From the NCBI GenBank assembly GCA_011800805.1, contig MPNW01000193.1, forward strand, positions 73,239 through 137,238: 64,000 nt of DNA, written 5' to 3'. The notes below the pieces were generated by a model that saw only the letters and a list, made by a program, of their open reading frames with translations, had not been told where the DNA came from and ran no database searches. A program made the position numbers and the translations under genes. The DNA is from Hirudo medicinalis (taxonomy: Eukaryota > Annelida > Clitellata > Hirudinida > Hirudinidae). Numbering within the stretch: position 1 is the first letter of the stretch; each line of letters opens with the position of its first letter. Of this stretch, positions 37,524-50,198 are shown in pieces.

Positions 37524-40319
37524 CCAACGGTATAATTATCGTTATCATCATCGTTGTCGTCGCCTCCATCATCGTCATTATTATCATCGCTTTCGACAAG
37601 CAAAGAACAACAAACAAACAAATTGCTTTCAACAATATTTTTCCAACAAGACAGGTGGATCAATGAAAATCAGTTTATTAACAGTTGGATGCAACTTTGA
37701 ACAACAAACAGGTTTGTAGTGGCTCACCCTTCCATTCTCTGATGTTCGTCTTCCTTCTAGAGCAGAACCCAATAAGGGGTTTTATGAGTATAAGCATCAT
37801 TTTACTTATTGCAACCGCCCTCATCATCATCTTAGTCATCATCACATCCTCGATTATCATCATCATCAACCACGACGGTCATTCAAATCATCATCATCAC
37901 CATCATCGTCATCGCTATAGTCATCATCATCATCATCATCTAGGTCATGATCATAGTCATAGCCAAGTCGGAAAATAATGATCATGAAAGAGAAAACGAG
38001 GTCTGAATATAAGAATAGACAAAATAAATTGCACTTCAAGAGCACGTTGGTGATGTTAACCATAAAAACAACTGAACTCGAGGTATTTCGCAGCTGAAAG
38101 AAAACTTAAGATTCAGTTATTCATAGATGCTCAAGGCCTGATTTACAGTGGATTCTTAACTAAATTCTAAATTAATCACTCAAAATTCCAATTTATTATC
38201 AACCTTCTTAACTAGACTTAAACGTTTTATTCAAAATTTGAGCACCAGCATGTTTAGTGAATAGCCAGTGGGTCCGAACAAGGGACGTCATTTCAGCTTG
38301 TTTCAGGAGGGACAAACCCTCGCTCGCTCAGCCCTTCGTGACCTTTTTTGTTTCTCGCCACCCCACCACTTTCCAGTCAACCGTTAACCACCATCACCAC
38401 CCCAAATGACGTCCCTGGCTCCGAATCCCCATATCTCTGAAAGTAACACCAGATAATTTAATAACTCCACGAAATGGATACTGGAAATGTCTGCGACTCA
38501 ATTGGTTTCTGTGAAAATGTAGGTCCTTATCTCTAGATAATTTATAAACTATAGACGTTATTGTTATCATCATTTTATTTATATTATTATCATTTTAGTT
38601 TATCGTGTGCTATTGTTGAAGTTTATAACATGGAAATATTTTTTAAATGGCTGGTTATGCGATGGTTGTGAAGCGTAATTTGAGCCCTGGGTGCTAGATA
38701 AAGAGGGATTGAATATCATCCAAATGCTTTACAAAGCAAACTTCTCCATAAATAAGTCTGAACTTTCTTCAACAATTAATTCTTTCACAACCGTAACAAC
38801 AATAACTAAAATTAAGGATTGCCCTCTCAACATTTAGACCATCAACATCATTTAGGCTACTAATGAATACCCAATAAATTTTTACCAATACGACGATCCC
38901 CAAGTTCATTCACAACTTGCCCCAACAATTCAATAGAATGTGCCCAACATTATAAAAAAAAATGGCTTGCATTTGTCAGCCTCAGTTAAGTTTAAGTGAT
39001 TTCTTAAAAAGGTTAATCTCATTCAAACATCCAGCCGGTTGAAATAGTTAAATATTAACTAAGAATAAGAATACAAGCGAGAGCTTACTCGAGTAGAGAT
39101 TGTCCAACTTGTGAACAACCCTAAATACCTGCTTGTACCATTCTTTCTGGCTCATGTCCTCCCCCTCTGAGTCGTCCTGCGGCAAGAGGAATCATTAACA
39201 TAACTAGCTTTTCTACCAACTTAGATGCTGATAGTCAAATTTCTATCCAGAGCCAATGAGTGCTAGTACAACATGGACCATAGTTCGAATCTTTACAATT
39301 GTACAAATCTAACCTCACTAAATCTAGGTGAATTGGATTTCTCTGCATTCCTGCCCATTGATCTATCTACAAAATAGAATTAAAACAATTTACACCTTGT
39401 TGAAAATCTTTTGGTTTTGAATTTATTATTACTAAATATCTTAGATATTAGTTTCGAACCATGTCTGACATGCAATCTAAAATTGGAATCTAACATTGTG
39501 CAAGGGGTACCAATGTCAGAGAAGTCAAGAGTTCCTAATAATGTGGCATTACATAATAATTATGTAATAAAATAAATCTCACCAGAACTAGATTCCATAA
39601 TCTTATTGGGATAAACTGTAGCTTGCGAGGGGTTAAACTGAACCTTCTTTATCTTAGGACTTGTAGGCAGACTCTTGACAACGAAGGATTGTTCTTGATC
39701 TGAAAATATCTGACCAATGGGAGAACCCTGAGACGCTCGGGATACCGATGCCCCTTCGACGTCTGATTCTGCATGACCTGAAAATGTTGAGCCTTCTCCT
39801 TCACCCTCGCTGAAATACTTCTCGAAATGACTCGATGACCTGAACACCGGAGTATTTCGCTGTGGTACGATGATACCATCTTCCTCGTCAGATTGCAGCG
39901 ACAGAGACTTCGAGATGAACTTCTGCGGATCTCCCACTAGTCTCTTTCTCTCAGGAGTAGAGACGGCAAATCGAGCGAAAGACTTCAAGTTCAATTTATT
40001 CTTGGAATCTTCGGATTCGTTGCTCTCGTAGAATTCCAGTCTCTTCTTCACGATATTTTGCTTGTCTCCTTTCGGCACTTTTCGTTCGCTGGCTTTAGAA
40101 CTGGGCGACAATCTAATGTTCGTTCGAGAAACTTTGGTCGGTTCTACGAAAACATTTAAGATTGAAATCCGACAACGTTGTTACAGACTTTCTCACACAC
40201 GCGAAAGCCTTATGGGGGAACGAAGTTGAAACAAATCTAAACTTACTTTTGCTAGACTTTTTGGCTTCCTCAGCCTTCCTCATAGAACTGGACAAAGAAA
40301 TGAAACCCATCGGCCACAT
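33610..40319 (-). CDS. Two-SH3-domain adaptor with SoHo-like motif (SORBS/vinexin-like?)
   Basis: Thirteen exons join in phase to 517 residues: 40319-40247, 40143-39583, 39366-39314, 39176-39089, 36716-36662, 36526-36447, 35863-35775, 35479-35430, 35292-35194, 34884-34816, 34132-34018, 33911-33807 and 33726-33610. The N-terminal half is Ser/Lys-rich and looks disordered. It contains KIKKVQFNP, which fits the PP1-docking RVxF pattern. Next comes KEWYKQVFRVVHKLDN, resembling the sorbin-homology (SoHo) segment, and a proline patch LIPPRPR. Two SH3 domains end the protein. SH3-1 runs from RAVALFDFYAHYSNELSF to WYEAEMDGKRGLVPSNYLE. SH3-2 runs from SLVLKDFQARYPSEI to WLEVRLGSKSGLLPAHHV and ends VCSYLNYS. 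An in-frame TGA just upstream of 40319 supports that start. By analogy it would be a cytoskeletal or adhesion adaptor. SORBS proteins have three SH3 domains, so the family call is tentative; the SH3 domains are secure. Confidence 0.75.
37440..37980. repeat. CAT/ATC trinucleotide repeat clusters in SH3-gene intron
   Basis: ATC runs at about 37,484-37,530 and 37,860-37,950, with degenerate CAT/CGT units between them, inside the large intron after the SoHo-like exon. Translated frames give poly-Asp, poly-Ile or poly-His and are not genes. Confidence 0.85.
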
Positions 40320-41298
40320 GTTCCCAGCTCAAATAATCCAGTCATCCGAAACTCCGGAGCAAAGCACGCTTAACTCAGATAGTCGGAGGCGCGCAAAATT
40401 TGAAAAGCCGAGCCTATAACGCTTCAAGACGGAATATAACTGGAGGCGGTTTCAGTGGAGTCGAAAAGCACCATGATATAATTACTAAAGTAATTACACG
40501 CTAGTCGATCTAAGGGAGAACATTTCTAGACCACCAACGTTTCTAGAGACACGAACACTCGCCCGCTGTTAAGCCGTGGGCGTACTCCTATCCCGAAGAA
40601 AACACGAAGAGCTATTTATGCCAGGCATTCTGGAGAGATAATACGCAGGGAAGAACAGAAAAGATTCGCTCTCACATCTTTTCGTGTACTAACCTTTTAC
40701 GTCCAAATAAACAAACAAGCGCACAAAACTTTGCGAGAAATTTTTTTCATCGCAAAATAAATAACGAAAACTGACCGCTTGAAACCACAGAGAAATATGC
40801 ATCGTTGTGATGTTGAGATGCTCTCTCTGGAGTTACAGTCTAAAATCGCGACCAGAAAAAAATAATAATACAAAAGACACTGTTTCTGGAAGATAATGTC
40901 TAAAATCTGTTCGTCGACTGTCAAAACTCATCAAGAGGTAGATTCACGGTTCACGCTTCTATCGGTTTCAGGATGATCTTGTAGAGACCAATGAAATCTT
41001 CATCTTATAATTACAAACAATTACAGATTATATAGAGTTATAACTGCTATGATAAAAGCTTTTTATAAAACCTTCTGTTGCATCAATGATAAAACTTGAA
41101 GAATCTCTCATGTTTTGGACAACCTTTGGACAATAAGAATTTGAGTTATTAACCATTTAGTGCATCTTAAAAATTGAGTGCAGAGCTTTCATTTAATCAC
41201 CATAGATTAAATTATCAACTCGTAATTAAACACTTATTAATTATTGCCATAATCAGCAGTGCATCTAACAATGATCAATATAAAACACAATTTTTAAC
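40320..41298. other. SH3-gene promoter side and CP2-gene 3' flank
   Basis: About 980 bases. The left 300 bases have more CpG than average and probably hold the leader and promoter of the SH3 gene. The right part is AT-rich 3' flank of the CP2 gene. No further exons are seen. Confidence 0.4.
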
Positions 41299-44200
41299 TC
41301 AGGGAATAGCCACAATAGATTGAAGTACTTTATCGTCAACAAGGACGAAGAATCCCAGCGAATTCCTGAGCAGAGTTTGGGAGATCATTTCCAGCTGCAA
41401 GGAGAAGAATCCAGCGAGTTTTGTGGCGAGGTGCCTTTCTGTTAGACATTCCAGATAAACTGCATGGAACACTAGACAAAATGCAAACCATTGTCAATAT
41501 TCTATCTTAATTTAATGTACTTTGTAAAAAAAAAAAGTCTAAATACATAAAAGTTCTCTTTTAGAAAATAGTTTGAGGAACTTTTGAATCTATGTCAATG
41601 AGTACCTTCTTTGGGAACAACCTCAGGATTCTGAATCCTCTGCTTTTTAAAGCCAAAAAGGGACTGGTTGCACGAGTCCTCATCCTTATCGGACATAGAT
41701 CTCTTGTTGGAGTAAATGGATGGAAAAGTGCTCATGTTTGTGGAAAGGGAAGATGCCAGCAGGTTCAAGCTTTGCATTTGAGCTTCTTCGAGTAATTCTT
41801 TGCTTTTTTCTGTCGGCTCCAATGCAGATTTTGCAACTTGTTCCCCAGATGAGGTGAATTTGAAATCAAATTTCTTTCTAGTCTCGGGAGAGAAGTGAGA
41901 CATCTTGGCTCTCGTTTTAGAAGCTTTGACCGACGAAGCCGAAGACGAAAAATTAAAACCCAAAAATGAGAATTGTGCCTTTGACGGTTGCTCTTGAGAC
42001 TCTTCCGTCACCTTGAATGATTCCTTGCATGAAACTGGCATGATGAAGTTCAAGTCATTGAAATTCGGCACGTCGCCATTAAGAAAACTATTTGCCGGAT
42101 CATCTGTAGGCAAATTCGATTCCTGTTGCCTTTGCTGAGAGGAAAGAGAAGGTGGCTGAGTTGCCTGGGAATTGTGAGAAACAGGAACGGGACTTGACGT
42201 CGATGACCTACTCTTAGAACTTTCTGGTGAATGCTGAACATCTGAAGAGGCAAGAATTGGGTCGCTGATTGGCCAATCTTAAAGAAATGAACATTGATTC
42301 ATGGTGATGATGTACCTCTAACTGAAATAAATATCATTATAAATTGTAAAAATACCAACTTGTCCCTTGACACACATAGAGGGTCAGCCTGGGTTGTACA
42401 GATCTAGAAAAATAAATCCAGATGTTAATTAACGAGACGGTAAAATTGTAAGCCGATAATAAAATTAGTTGAAGTCGATCGTCTTACTTGGCGAGTAATG
42501 TGTTGTGGAGTCTGATGCCATTTGCGATGCCACAAATCTGAATGAGGTCTTCCCGCCTGAGACGCAACAGATCGGAACCTGACAAAAATTGCGAGCATCT
42601 CAAAATAAACCCGGAAGAAACTAATCTTTCCTTGAATTTGGATATAAATAAGTCATAGAATTTATCAAAGATATTTATTTCTTAGAACATATAATCAAAA
42701 TCAAATTTGTGTCGGTAGCTTCAATTTGTTGCTGGAAATAAATAATAAATGGTTTTGTCGTTACGAATAAATAAAAAATACAAACAGTTTTCCATAAATC
42801 TTAATTTACTTTATTTATTTTCAGTAAATCCTCAACAAACACAAAGAAAAGCATCATGAAATCCAGAGCCAAGTACCAGAGAAGTTGCTGAACGTTTCCA
42901 CAAAATCGTGGAATCGATTGGAAAGGAGCCACCTGGTGACCTCGTCTGGAGTTGAGGCAGAGAGGAGGGTGTCCTGCAACGAGATGTTCTAGAGTTGTAC
43001 AATTTTCAACAGTTATTTATTATCAATGAATGTCATTACACTAAAAAAAATATATATATATATAATAAAAATAACAAAAACAACAACAATTTACTTATAA
43101 TCCTGTCATCAAAAATATGTCAAGCTTTTTATTGGCCTAATTAAAGATGTTAATAATGCATGATTAGTAGCATTGAGGATATACTACCATAACATCCATT
43201 CCAATCTTAAGGATGTTATAACTGTTTGATAACATGCCACTAAGTAGTGACTTATGCTGATATCATAACTTGATATAGCTGCAGCATATGTGATATGTTT
43301 GACAATAAAATTGATATTGTTGACAGTAAAATGTATAAATATATATATATATATATAACGAATATATATATATATATATATCAAGTGATACGACAACAGC
43401 AGACGTGAATAACATTTATCACTTCGTTGAACGTTGGAGGGGAGTGAGGAGAACAAAGGTAGGAACAAGTCTCCAGGGGTCGCTTCCTCGACTGCAAGGA
43501 ATCAACAACATCAATAAGTCTGTAATATCAGGTTTAAATTTAATTATAATAATTACTACTTAGTTGCTATTACCACATTTAATATTCAGTACGTTTTATC
43601 TTAATTAACGAGTTGCTGAAAAGAAAAATTATAAAAAAATAAAGCCACGAGTGCTTACAACTGTTCCGGAGCTGGTGCTACAGACTTGATTTACGGAAAT
43701 TGTAGAAGACCTGATGGTGGTTTGTATTTATTTATGTGTTAGAGTTAACCTTAGAAATGGTAACTGCAAATCATCACAATCAATTATCAATAATTAACTA
43801 GTTATGACTCACAAAGATTAAAAACAGAAAGCTTGCAATAAGTAAAATGGCAACTGATGAAATATGGCAGAGCCAGATCTTTACTTCGGTGGCTTCTTAG
43901 AAGGGGTGTCATCATTGTTGGAAGGTCCATCCTCAAATGTAGAGGGGTGCAAGACCTGCCTGGCGGTCGAACTCTGAGTCAAAGAGCAAGTCGTCACACT
44001 AGATGCATCAAGGGATGCCAAGGTGAGAGGGACGGCAATTGAACCAGGTGACTGATAATTTTAATAAATTATGGTAATGTTATTATACTATCAAGAATAA
44101 AGGAAGGTAATTGAATATGTTAATGAGCAGCCTACCCAACTAAGCCAGAAAAATAAAATTTACGCATGGGCAGGATATCGCATGGTTCTTAATCAATGTA

Positions 44201-46697
44201 TTGAGAATGTATTGTAACATGAATGAACACTTGGAACACTGATCTCAGCTGATGCAAACAACAAATACCTTTGCGAGGCATGACAAAGTTCCGCTCGGAA
44301 TGATGTGATTGGTCAGAGATTGCTCTTTAGTCTGGTTAAAATAAATGAAGTCAATAAAATTGACAAGTTGTGGATTCAAATCCTTACAAGGTTAAAAACA
44401 GGCTTAATGCAATAAAACTAATAGTAAATAAAAACATAATTTAAATATAATGCTAGTAAATGATATAACAGTGAAATACAATTTTTAAAAAGTTTCACAT
44501 CGAAATCATCATTTGATTATTAGTTTAGCGATAAGACAGTTCAAATTGGTTTCAATTCCCACCTCGGTCAAAACTGTGCAGTTGAAAGCTGGCTGAAACT
44601 TTCCCTGAAAAACGTCAATTTTGTGTTGAACAAGAGTTTAAATGTGCTAAAATGAATTCCAATTTCGATAGAAATGTTTCATTAATCCATATCTGATGGT
44701 TTAAGTAGCCGTATTGATTGCAGATGGGCATCGGCAAAAGAGCGTTCGGTGCTGCTCCATCAGGAGTTCAATTCTTAGCTGCTCGCAAATGCTTCTATAA
44801 CTAACAATCAAACCTCTACCTTACAGTGAATATCACCTTATAGGGGATTTTTCTAGATCATTGACGAATAATTATTTTAAATAGTGTCTAAGTTAGAATA
44901 ACTTTTTCTGATTCTGCTTGCTTTTCTATTTTCTCTTTGTCCGTCTTGTTCTTCCTGTCTGCACCTTTCGGCTGTAATTCGGGAATTCGATTTTAAATAA
45001 TATGATTGAAAACCAAAGTTAAATTAAAACTGAAATTGAGTCGTCACACATCGTCCGTGACACGCAAAAATCAAAGAATCCTTAGTTAGCAACACTCACT
45101 TTGAAGACTTTGATTTGACACGACGCATAATGAAGCAATACGTTGTCTTCGTCCAAGTTGTTGGAATATGTTTCAATCTGCAAGATTGATTCATTCAAAA
45201 ATAATGTCTCAACACTTAACATTCAATAAGTAAAGTAATTCTTCACTTATTTAATAATAATAATAATTTAATGGTAATAACAATAATAATATAACATTTA
45301 GATTAAAACGATAAACAATAAAAACTCTGAAAATTCCAACCCTAATCCTGAATGGAACGCCCTTCTCCCCTCCATGCTTCTTGGCCGTGAACTCCGACGA
45401 GACGCAGTTGACCTTCACGAACACCGAGGTCGTTTCCATGGAGTTCGGATCCCAAACAAACTCCACCGAATTGAGTTGCAGAGGATCGACCTTGACGTCC
45501 GTGATCCCATGGGAAGGTACAACATCTGAGACCAAAAAATTAAGCCATAAAAGTTGCTGTGGGTGACAAGATTGTTATAATGACCTCAGCTCAGAAACAT
45601 GCTTTCATGCCATTGCCTTTACAGTACACGATTGACATGACATAATTGACATGATTAACGTAATATAATTTACATAACATAAATAATATAATAATATGAA
45701 CTACGATGAATCAAAAAAACTACCAAAAATACAATGACTTAAGGCAATGTATTATAAATTATCCGAATTCACTGGTGTATTATTAATAAATGCTAATGCA
45801 TGCTCGAATTGTAAATGTGAAATAGTTATAAATAACATAAAAGAGTTACTAACCAATTAATAATTCATGGATAAATAATTAATTACCAACCAACATCCAG
45901 GATCCTCTCTCCGGGCCTCGTGGATCTCCAAATGTCGAGTTGTTGCTGCTCTGTGGATTGAAGTTTCTTTTCGTGGAAGACCACTCTGACGATGCTCTGA
46001 AATGCACGTCATTAGATTTTACAACGTCCCCGTAATTAATGTCACCTTTACAATCTTTACAACACCTTTACTATGTTTTGCAAAACAAATTTCTCGTGCA
46101 TGTCGCACGTCCGAGCGATAGGGCGACGTTACATTTTTTACATAGCATTGCTATGTATTTTTTACTATATTTGCATTAGCATATTTATAAATACAAAAAT
46201 TCGATTTTAAATAACTATTAGAATAAGGATTTAAATGAATTACACAAACAAAAAAGAAATATTAAATAATTATTAGAATAAGGATTCAAACGAATTACGC
46301 AAACAAAAAAGAAATATTTCCGAACCTTTAAGAGCGGCAAGTCGGCATGGGCTCCGTCTTTTTGTTGCTTCAGAGTGATCTCGTAAGGCTGGCCTAATTA
46401 ACCACAGACAAGATGAATTTATGTTCGAAGTTGGTCGGTAAATAGGCCATAGAAAAACTATTGAGTGCTCAAACTTTTGAAAATAAAAATTGTTAAATTT
46501 AAAAAATAAAAACTAGTTGAGACATTTCATGGTGAAGTGATAAGAAATGATAAGATTTGATATGCTATTTGCAATCTAATTTCAGACTTGGGACACCAAG
46601 TAACAGATGTTTCTAGCAAAATGAAAGAATATTCAGGAAAAAAATTGTGTCATAATTATGGTTGAGAAAATGTCAAGTGCCTTCAAGGGTTAAATGA

Positions 46698-46730
<33 letters not shown>

Positions 46731-47807
46731 TTCAAATTTTTTTATTTTTGTTTTTTATTAAAATAATTGCATGCATTAAAGAATATTCATTAAAAACTTT
46801 CAGAAAATCCATGACAAAGTTTTGAAATATGGACCACCTTGGTTGAGATAGGTAAGTGTTTCCTCACTCATTCTTGTGGCTGGAGAGGTGGAAGCATTGA
46901 GAATGTACTGAAACCTTTGGAATATTGCACCAAATTGATAAATCAAATCACAAACAACCAGTGTCATCCATGACATTTAGAGAATTAATTATGTCCTATT
47001 AATGATATTATTCATGCCATCATAACCATTATCACCATCATTATCATAATAATCCTTTAAAGCTATTAAACATCCATCAAACAAAACCTGGGCTTGCATG
47101 AGTAATCTTCCACTTCTCCAAGTTTCATGGAGGTCATTAGGCTAACCCACTCTGTGTTTATGCTGTCTGGGTCAACCAGGGTCCCGTCCATGTCCCCTGT
47201 CAGGTTTTGAGAGTCCGAAAGGCTAGGAAGAGATGTCGAGTGAGGGCTTGAGGTGACCAACTCCACGGACGGAAAGGATACAGTTCTCAGGAGAGGCAAT
47301 GTAAGAGACCTGCTGGTCATTGGGCTGTCACTTATGGTACCATTAGATATGGAGTAGAGAACTGGTGTAGAAGGTGAATCATGGTGCAGTAAAAAGTTGC
47401 CTGCGTTTCTACAACAATTATTAATAAAAAATATAAAATGAAAATTCATTTTATCATCCCCTTACTCAGCATGTTTATTATTCAATTCTAATGAGTTCAC
47501 GAACCTGTTATTTTCTTGCTTGTAAACAGATGGAAGAGCCAAAAGTGCTTCGCTGTAAAAAAAATATGCGTGCATTAAAAATGTTTCAAAATATAATTCA
47601 ACTGCAAGTCACTGCAAATTTTCAATGATAGTCCATTTATTACCTCATAATGCATTTGCTAAAACAAAAGCCTTACCTCATATTATAAGTATTAGCCCCC
47701 AATTCAACGCCAAGACCCGATAAAGACCCGTCGAAATCAGCAGCAAGCCCTCCGTCGATATCGTCTGACTTTACGTTCGACAACCAGTTCGAAAGATTGC
47801 TATTCAT
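41299..47807 (-). CDS. TFCP2: Grainyhead/CP2-family transcription factor (TFCP2/UBP1-like)
   Basis: Sequence-specific DNA-binding factor. Nineteen exons keep phase and give about 839 residues: 47807-47677, 47552-47505, 47408-47088, 46914-46838, 46393-46326, 45996-45891, 45525-45341, 45177-45100, 44971-44903, 44604-44563, 44331-44269, 44051-43885, 43677-43659, 43491-43423, 42973-42877, 42578-42488, 42403-42360, 42277-41606 and 41471-41299. Order of parts: N-terminal [18 protein letters not shown]2 DNA-binding domain ([21 protein letters not shown] turn, [52 protein letters not shown]); SAM-like domain ([42 protein letters not shown]); C-terminal dimerisation module ([17 protein letters not shown]). 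Human TFCP2 has 502 residues. The excess lies in exon 3 (107 aa) and exon 18 (about 224 aa), both Ser-rich. The start could also be 47948, adding 47 residues. Exons 13-14 are the least certain. Confidence 0.92.
43020..43385. repeat. TA-rich microsatellites in CP2 intron
   Basis: Two TA runs at about 43,338-43,357 and 43,363-43,381 flank a short ACGA spacer, so the locus can fold as a perfect TA hairpin or cruciform. A smaller TA run lies near 43,051-43,063. Confidence 0.8.
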
Positions 47808-48710
47808 AATTGTGAAACCTTTGAAAGCCCTTTTTGTTGGGATGGTGTCAAATTCAAGGAGAGAACTATTAATCGCGTTAGGAACAACACAGACGGGACA
47901 ATATTTATAAAATGTAGGGATGAGCTTTTCAATGCTTAAATGTGGCATTAATATTGTTAAAATGGTATATTATTCTAAAATTATATGTTGTTTAAACACA
48001 TTATTTAATTTAAAATTTATTAAATATTCAATAATTAAATAATTAATAATAAATTTTAATTGTTGTTATTGATAGCAGCAGTCGCTAACTGGTATTATCC
48101 TTTTTGAACATTCTTTAATCCTATTTGCCATTTGAATTCTATGAAATGTATTTTATTACACCATGTCACTAATTTCATGTGAAAATTACATTATGCCATA
48201 TCACTTCTTGCCGCTTTTCCTCCTCGATTCTCCAGGAAAAAAACGTTCGATAAATAAGCCTGAGATTTTCCCGCTTGGAAGTATTTCCGAATTTTTTGTT
48301 TTGTTCTTAAAATTATCAAGTCAACGTAAAAATGAAACAAGACGTTGGTGTTAATGCCATCTGAATTGACTAAAATTACATCAGCACGAATCGAGAGACT
48401 TTAACGTAAAAATCTGAATGGCAATTAAAACTGGGCTAATTAATGAGTATTTAGATTACATCTTAGCTGGTGAGAGATACTCGCAATGCGCGATGCTGTA
48501 GATATTTAATAACCTAATTGGAGTCAGGAGAAGATGTATAGGCTTGCATGCTAATTACTGCCATGCCATGTTTCTTAAAGAGTATTAAACAGGATGTCGA
48601 AACCAAAGCTAGGTGAAAAGGTTTTAACAGTAACTACCACGAGCTGAATTTGATTTGTGACTTATGCTTTTTAATTTGATTTGTAAACAAGTCCATAATT
48701 TCGAAGGGCC
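47808..48710. promoter_or_regulatory. Divergent promoter region between CP2 gene and the 495-aa ORF
   Basis: The two genes are transcribed away from each other with about 760-900 bases between start codons, so both promoters must lie here unless distant non-coding first exons exist. The sequence is AT-rich. No clear TATA, ETS or CpG element is seen, and the call rests on gene orientation alone. Confidence 0.35.
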
Positions 48711-50198
48711 ATGACGTCAGAGTCAAATGATACAGTTGTCGATGTGATTCTGGAACTTCAGTTCGATGGAGTTGATTCAATTGATGAAAGTGGAAAGGCT
48801 ATCCATGGTGAAATGACTGCTTTTCCCATCCCTCCTCCTCTTGACAAGCTCCAAACCATCGACAGAATTCGTACAGATCAAATGTTTTCAACATTCGGAA
48901 AAAGAACGTCTGCACATAACTGTCTTATTCCATCGAAAACGATTCACAGTCGATCAGCGGAAAACCTAAAACAACGTTACAAAGTCGATGGTTCAACAGA
49001 CGAATCGTCTCAGATCACCAGCAACATCTACTTAGATGTCAACGACTACAAGACTTTTTTCGGAGTAGGAGATGAAGGCCCACGCAACAACAAAGAGGTG
49101 AGACATGTGGAGCCCAAGTACACTTGGGAGTACGACTCTGACACGCTCAAGGCTCTTAATAGGGTAACTAAAAAATTTGATTCTTTTAGAATGCGTCAAC
49201 TGAAAGCGAACTGCTTTAACGCTGGGTTTGATACTGTAGTAAAAGTTGGAGACACAAAACCTGAAAAAGCCGATCCAGATTCGGTGAATAAACTAACGAA
49301 TGACGAGAAGCTCTCATTATTTCGTGACAAGCATCTCAGAGAGAAAATAGCATCTGAAAGGAAAACAAATTCTCCAGAAATTCAACCACAGTCGCTTATT
49401 CTCTCTCCAGAAGAAACGGAGAGGATTGACTTCTTCTACTCCAGTTTAGGCTGCCAAACTTACGTTGCAGGTTGCGTAGTGGACGTTTTGGCCAGCATCA
49501 GAGGTGGTGATAGCCTGTATTCCGAAAGTCCCGGGTACCGTTGGGTGCAGGTCTGGGTCGGAGTGCCAGTCCTCGTTTTCAATGTCGGAAATGATAAAAG
49601 AAAGCCGAGAAAGTTGACGATTGTCATAGCCCAACGAGACACTGGACTGACGCTCTGGGCAGAACCAGTAACATATTCGACTGATTACAGGCAGATAGAA
49701 AACGAAGGCTTACATTTATTGAACGAAGGAAGAGGCGGCAAAAGGGCTGTAAAGATCAGGTGGTCAGATTGGGATTGTGCTAGAGTATTTATGGAGAAGT
49801 TCAAGCAACTGACATCCGATAGAAACGATCCTTTGTGGTTGCAAGGTAGTTCGCAGCCACCAGTAGACCCAAAGCTGCTCAGGAAAAAATCCAAAGTAAT
49901 TTTTAAAAAGCGAGATGTCAAAAAGCACAGGGGAGAATCCCTCCACACAAATACAGAGTGCCAAACACTATCATCCTTAGAAGCCAGCCCCCAAGGTAAA
50001 GTTAAATTCAGTCCGTCAGAATATATAAGGAAGAAAGACATTTCTCTTCCTGTCAATGTCAGGGTCATGACGAGAATAGATTCCAAAGACGTCAACTTCA
50101 GAACCACTTTTGCCGGATTGCTACCCGTGCCACTAAAGTCGAAAAGTTGGTATGTTTCTCAAGACGAAGAATTTCGACCCAGGCTTCCGACCAATTAA
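48711..50198 (+). CDS. Intronless 495-aa protein of unknown function, possible PH/WH1-like domain
   Basis: A single uninterrupted frame starting MTSESNDTVVDVI, in clear contrast to its intron-rich neighbours. The N-terminal ~230 residues are polar, with IPPPLDKL and a charged segment LFRDKHLREKIASERK. Residues about 245-370 are the most domain-like. They contain FFYSSLGCQTYVAGCVVDV, WVQVWVGVPVLVF, KLTIVIAQRDTGLTLWAEPV and a helix DWDCARVFMEKFKQL. Alternating hydrophobic strands followed by one amphipathic helix suggest a PH-superfold (PH/PTB/WH1), which is inference. The C-terminal third is basic (KKRDVKKHRG) and ends RPRLPTN. No signal peptide or membrane segment is seen. AATAAA lies at 50,650-50,655. 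I do not recognise the family. Confidence 0.75.
   Translation: MTSESNDTVVDVILELQFDGVDSIDESGKAIHGEMTAFPIPPPLDKLQTIDRIRTDQMFSTFGKRTSAHNCLIPSKTIHSRSAENLKQRYKVDGSTDESSQITSNIYLDVNDYKTFFGVGDEGPRNNKEVRHVEPKYTWEYDSDTLKALNRVTKKFDSFRMRQLKANCFNAGFDTVVKVGDTKPEKADPDSVNKLTNDEKLSLFRDKHLREKIASERKTNSPEIQPQSLILSPEETERIDFFYSSLGCQTYVAGCVVDVLASIRGGDSLYSESPGYRWVQVWVGVPVLVFNVGNDKRKPRKLTIVIAQRDTGLTLWAEPVTYSTDYRQIENEGLHLLNEGRGGKRAVKIRWSDWDCARVFMEKFKQLTSDRNDPLWLQGSSQPPVDPKLLRKKSKVIFKKRDVKKHRGESLHTNTECQTLSSLEASPQGKVKFSPSEYIRKKDISLPVNVRVMTRIDSKDVNFRTTFAGLLPVPLKSKSWYVSQDEEFRPRLPTN

Noticed and set aside
37436..38063. Poly-Asp, poly-Ile and His-rich ORFs
   Set aside because: They arise from CAT/ATC repeats in an intron of the SH3 gene.
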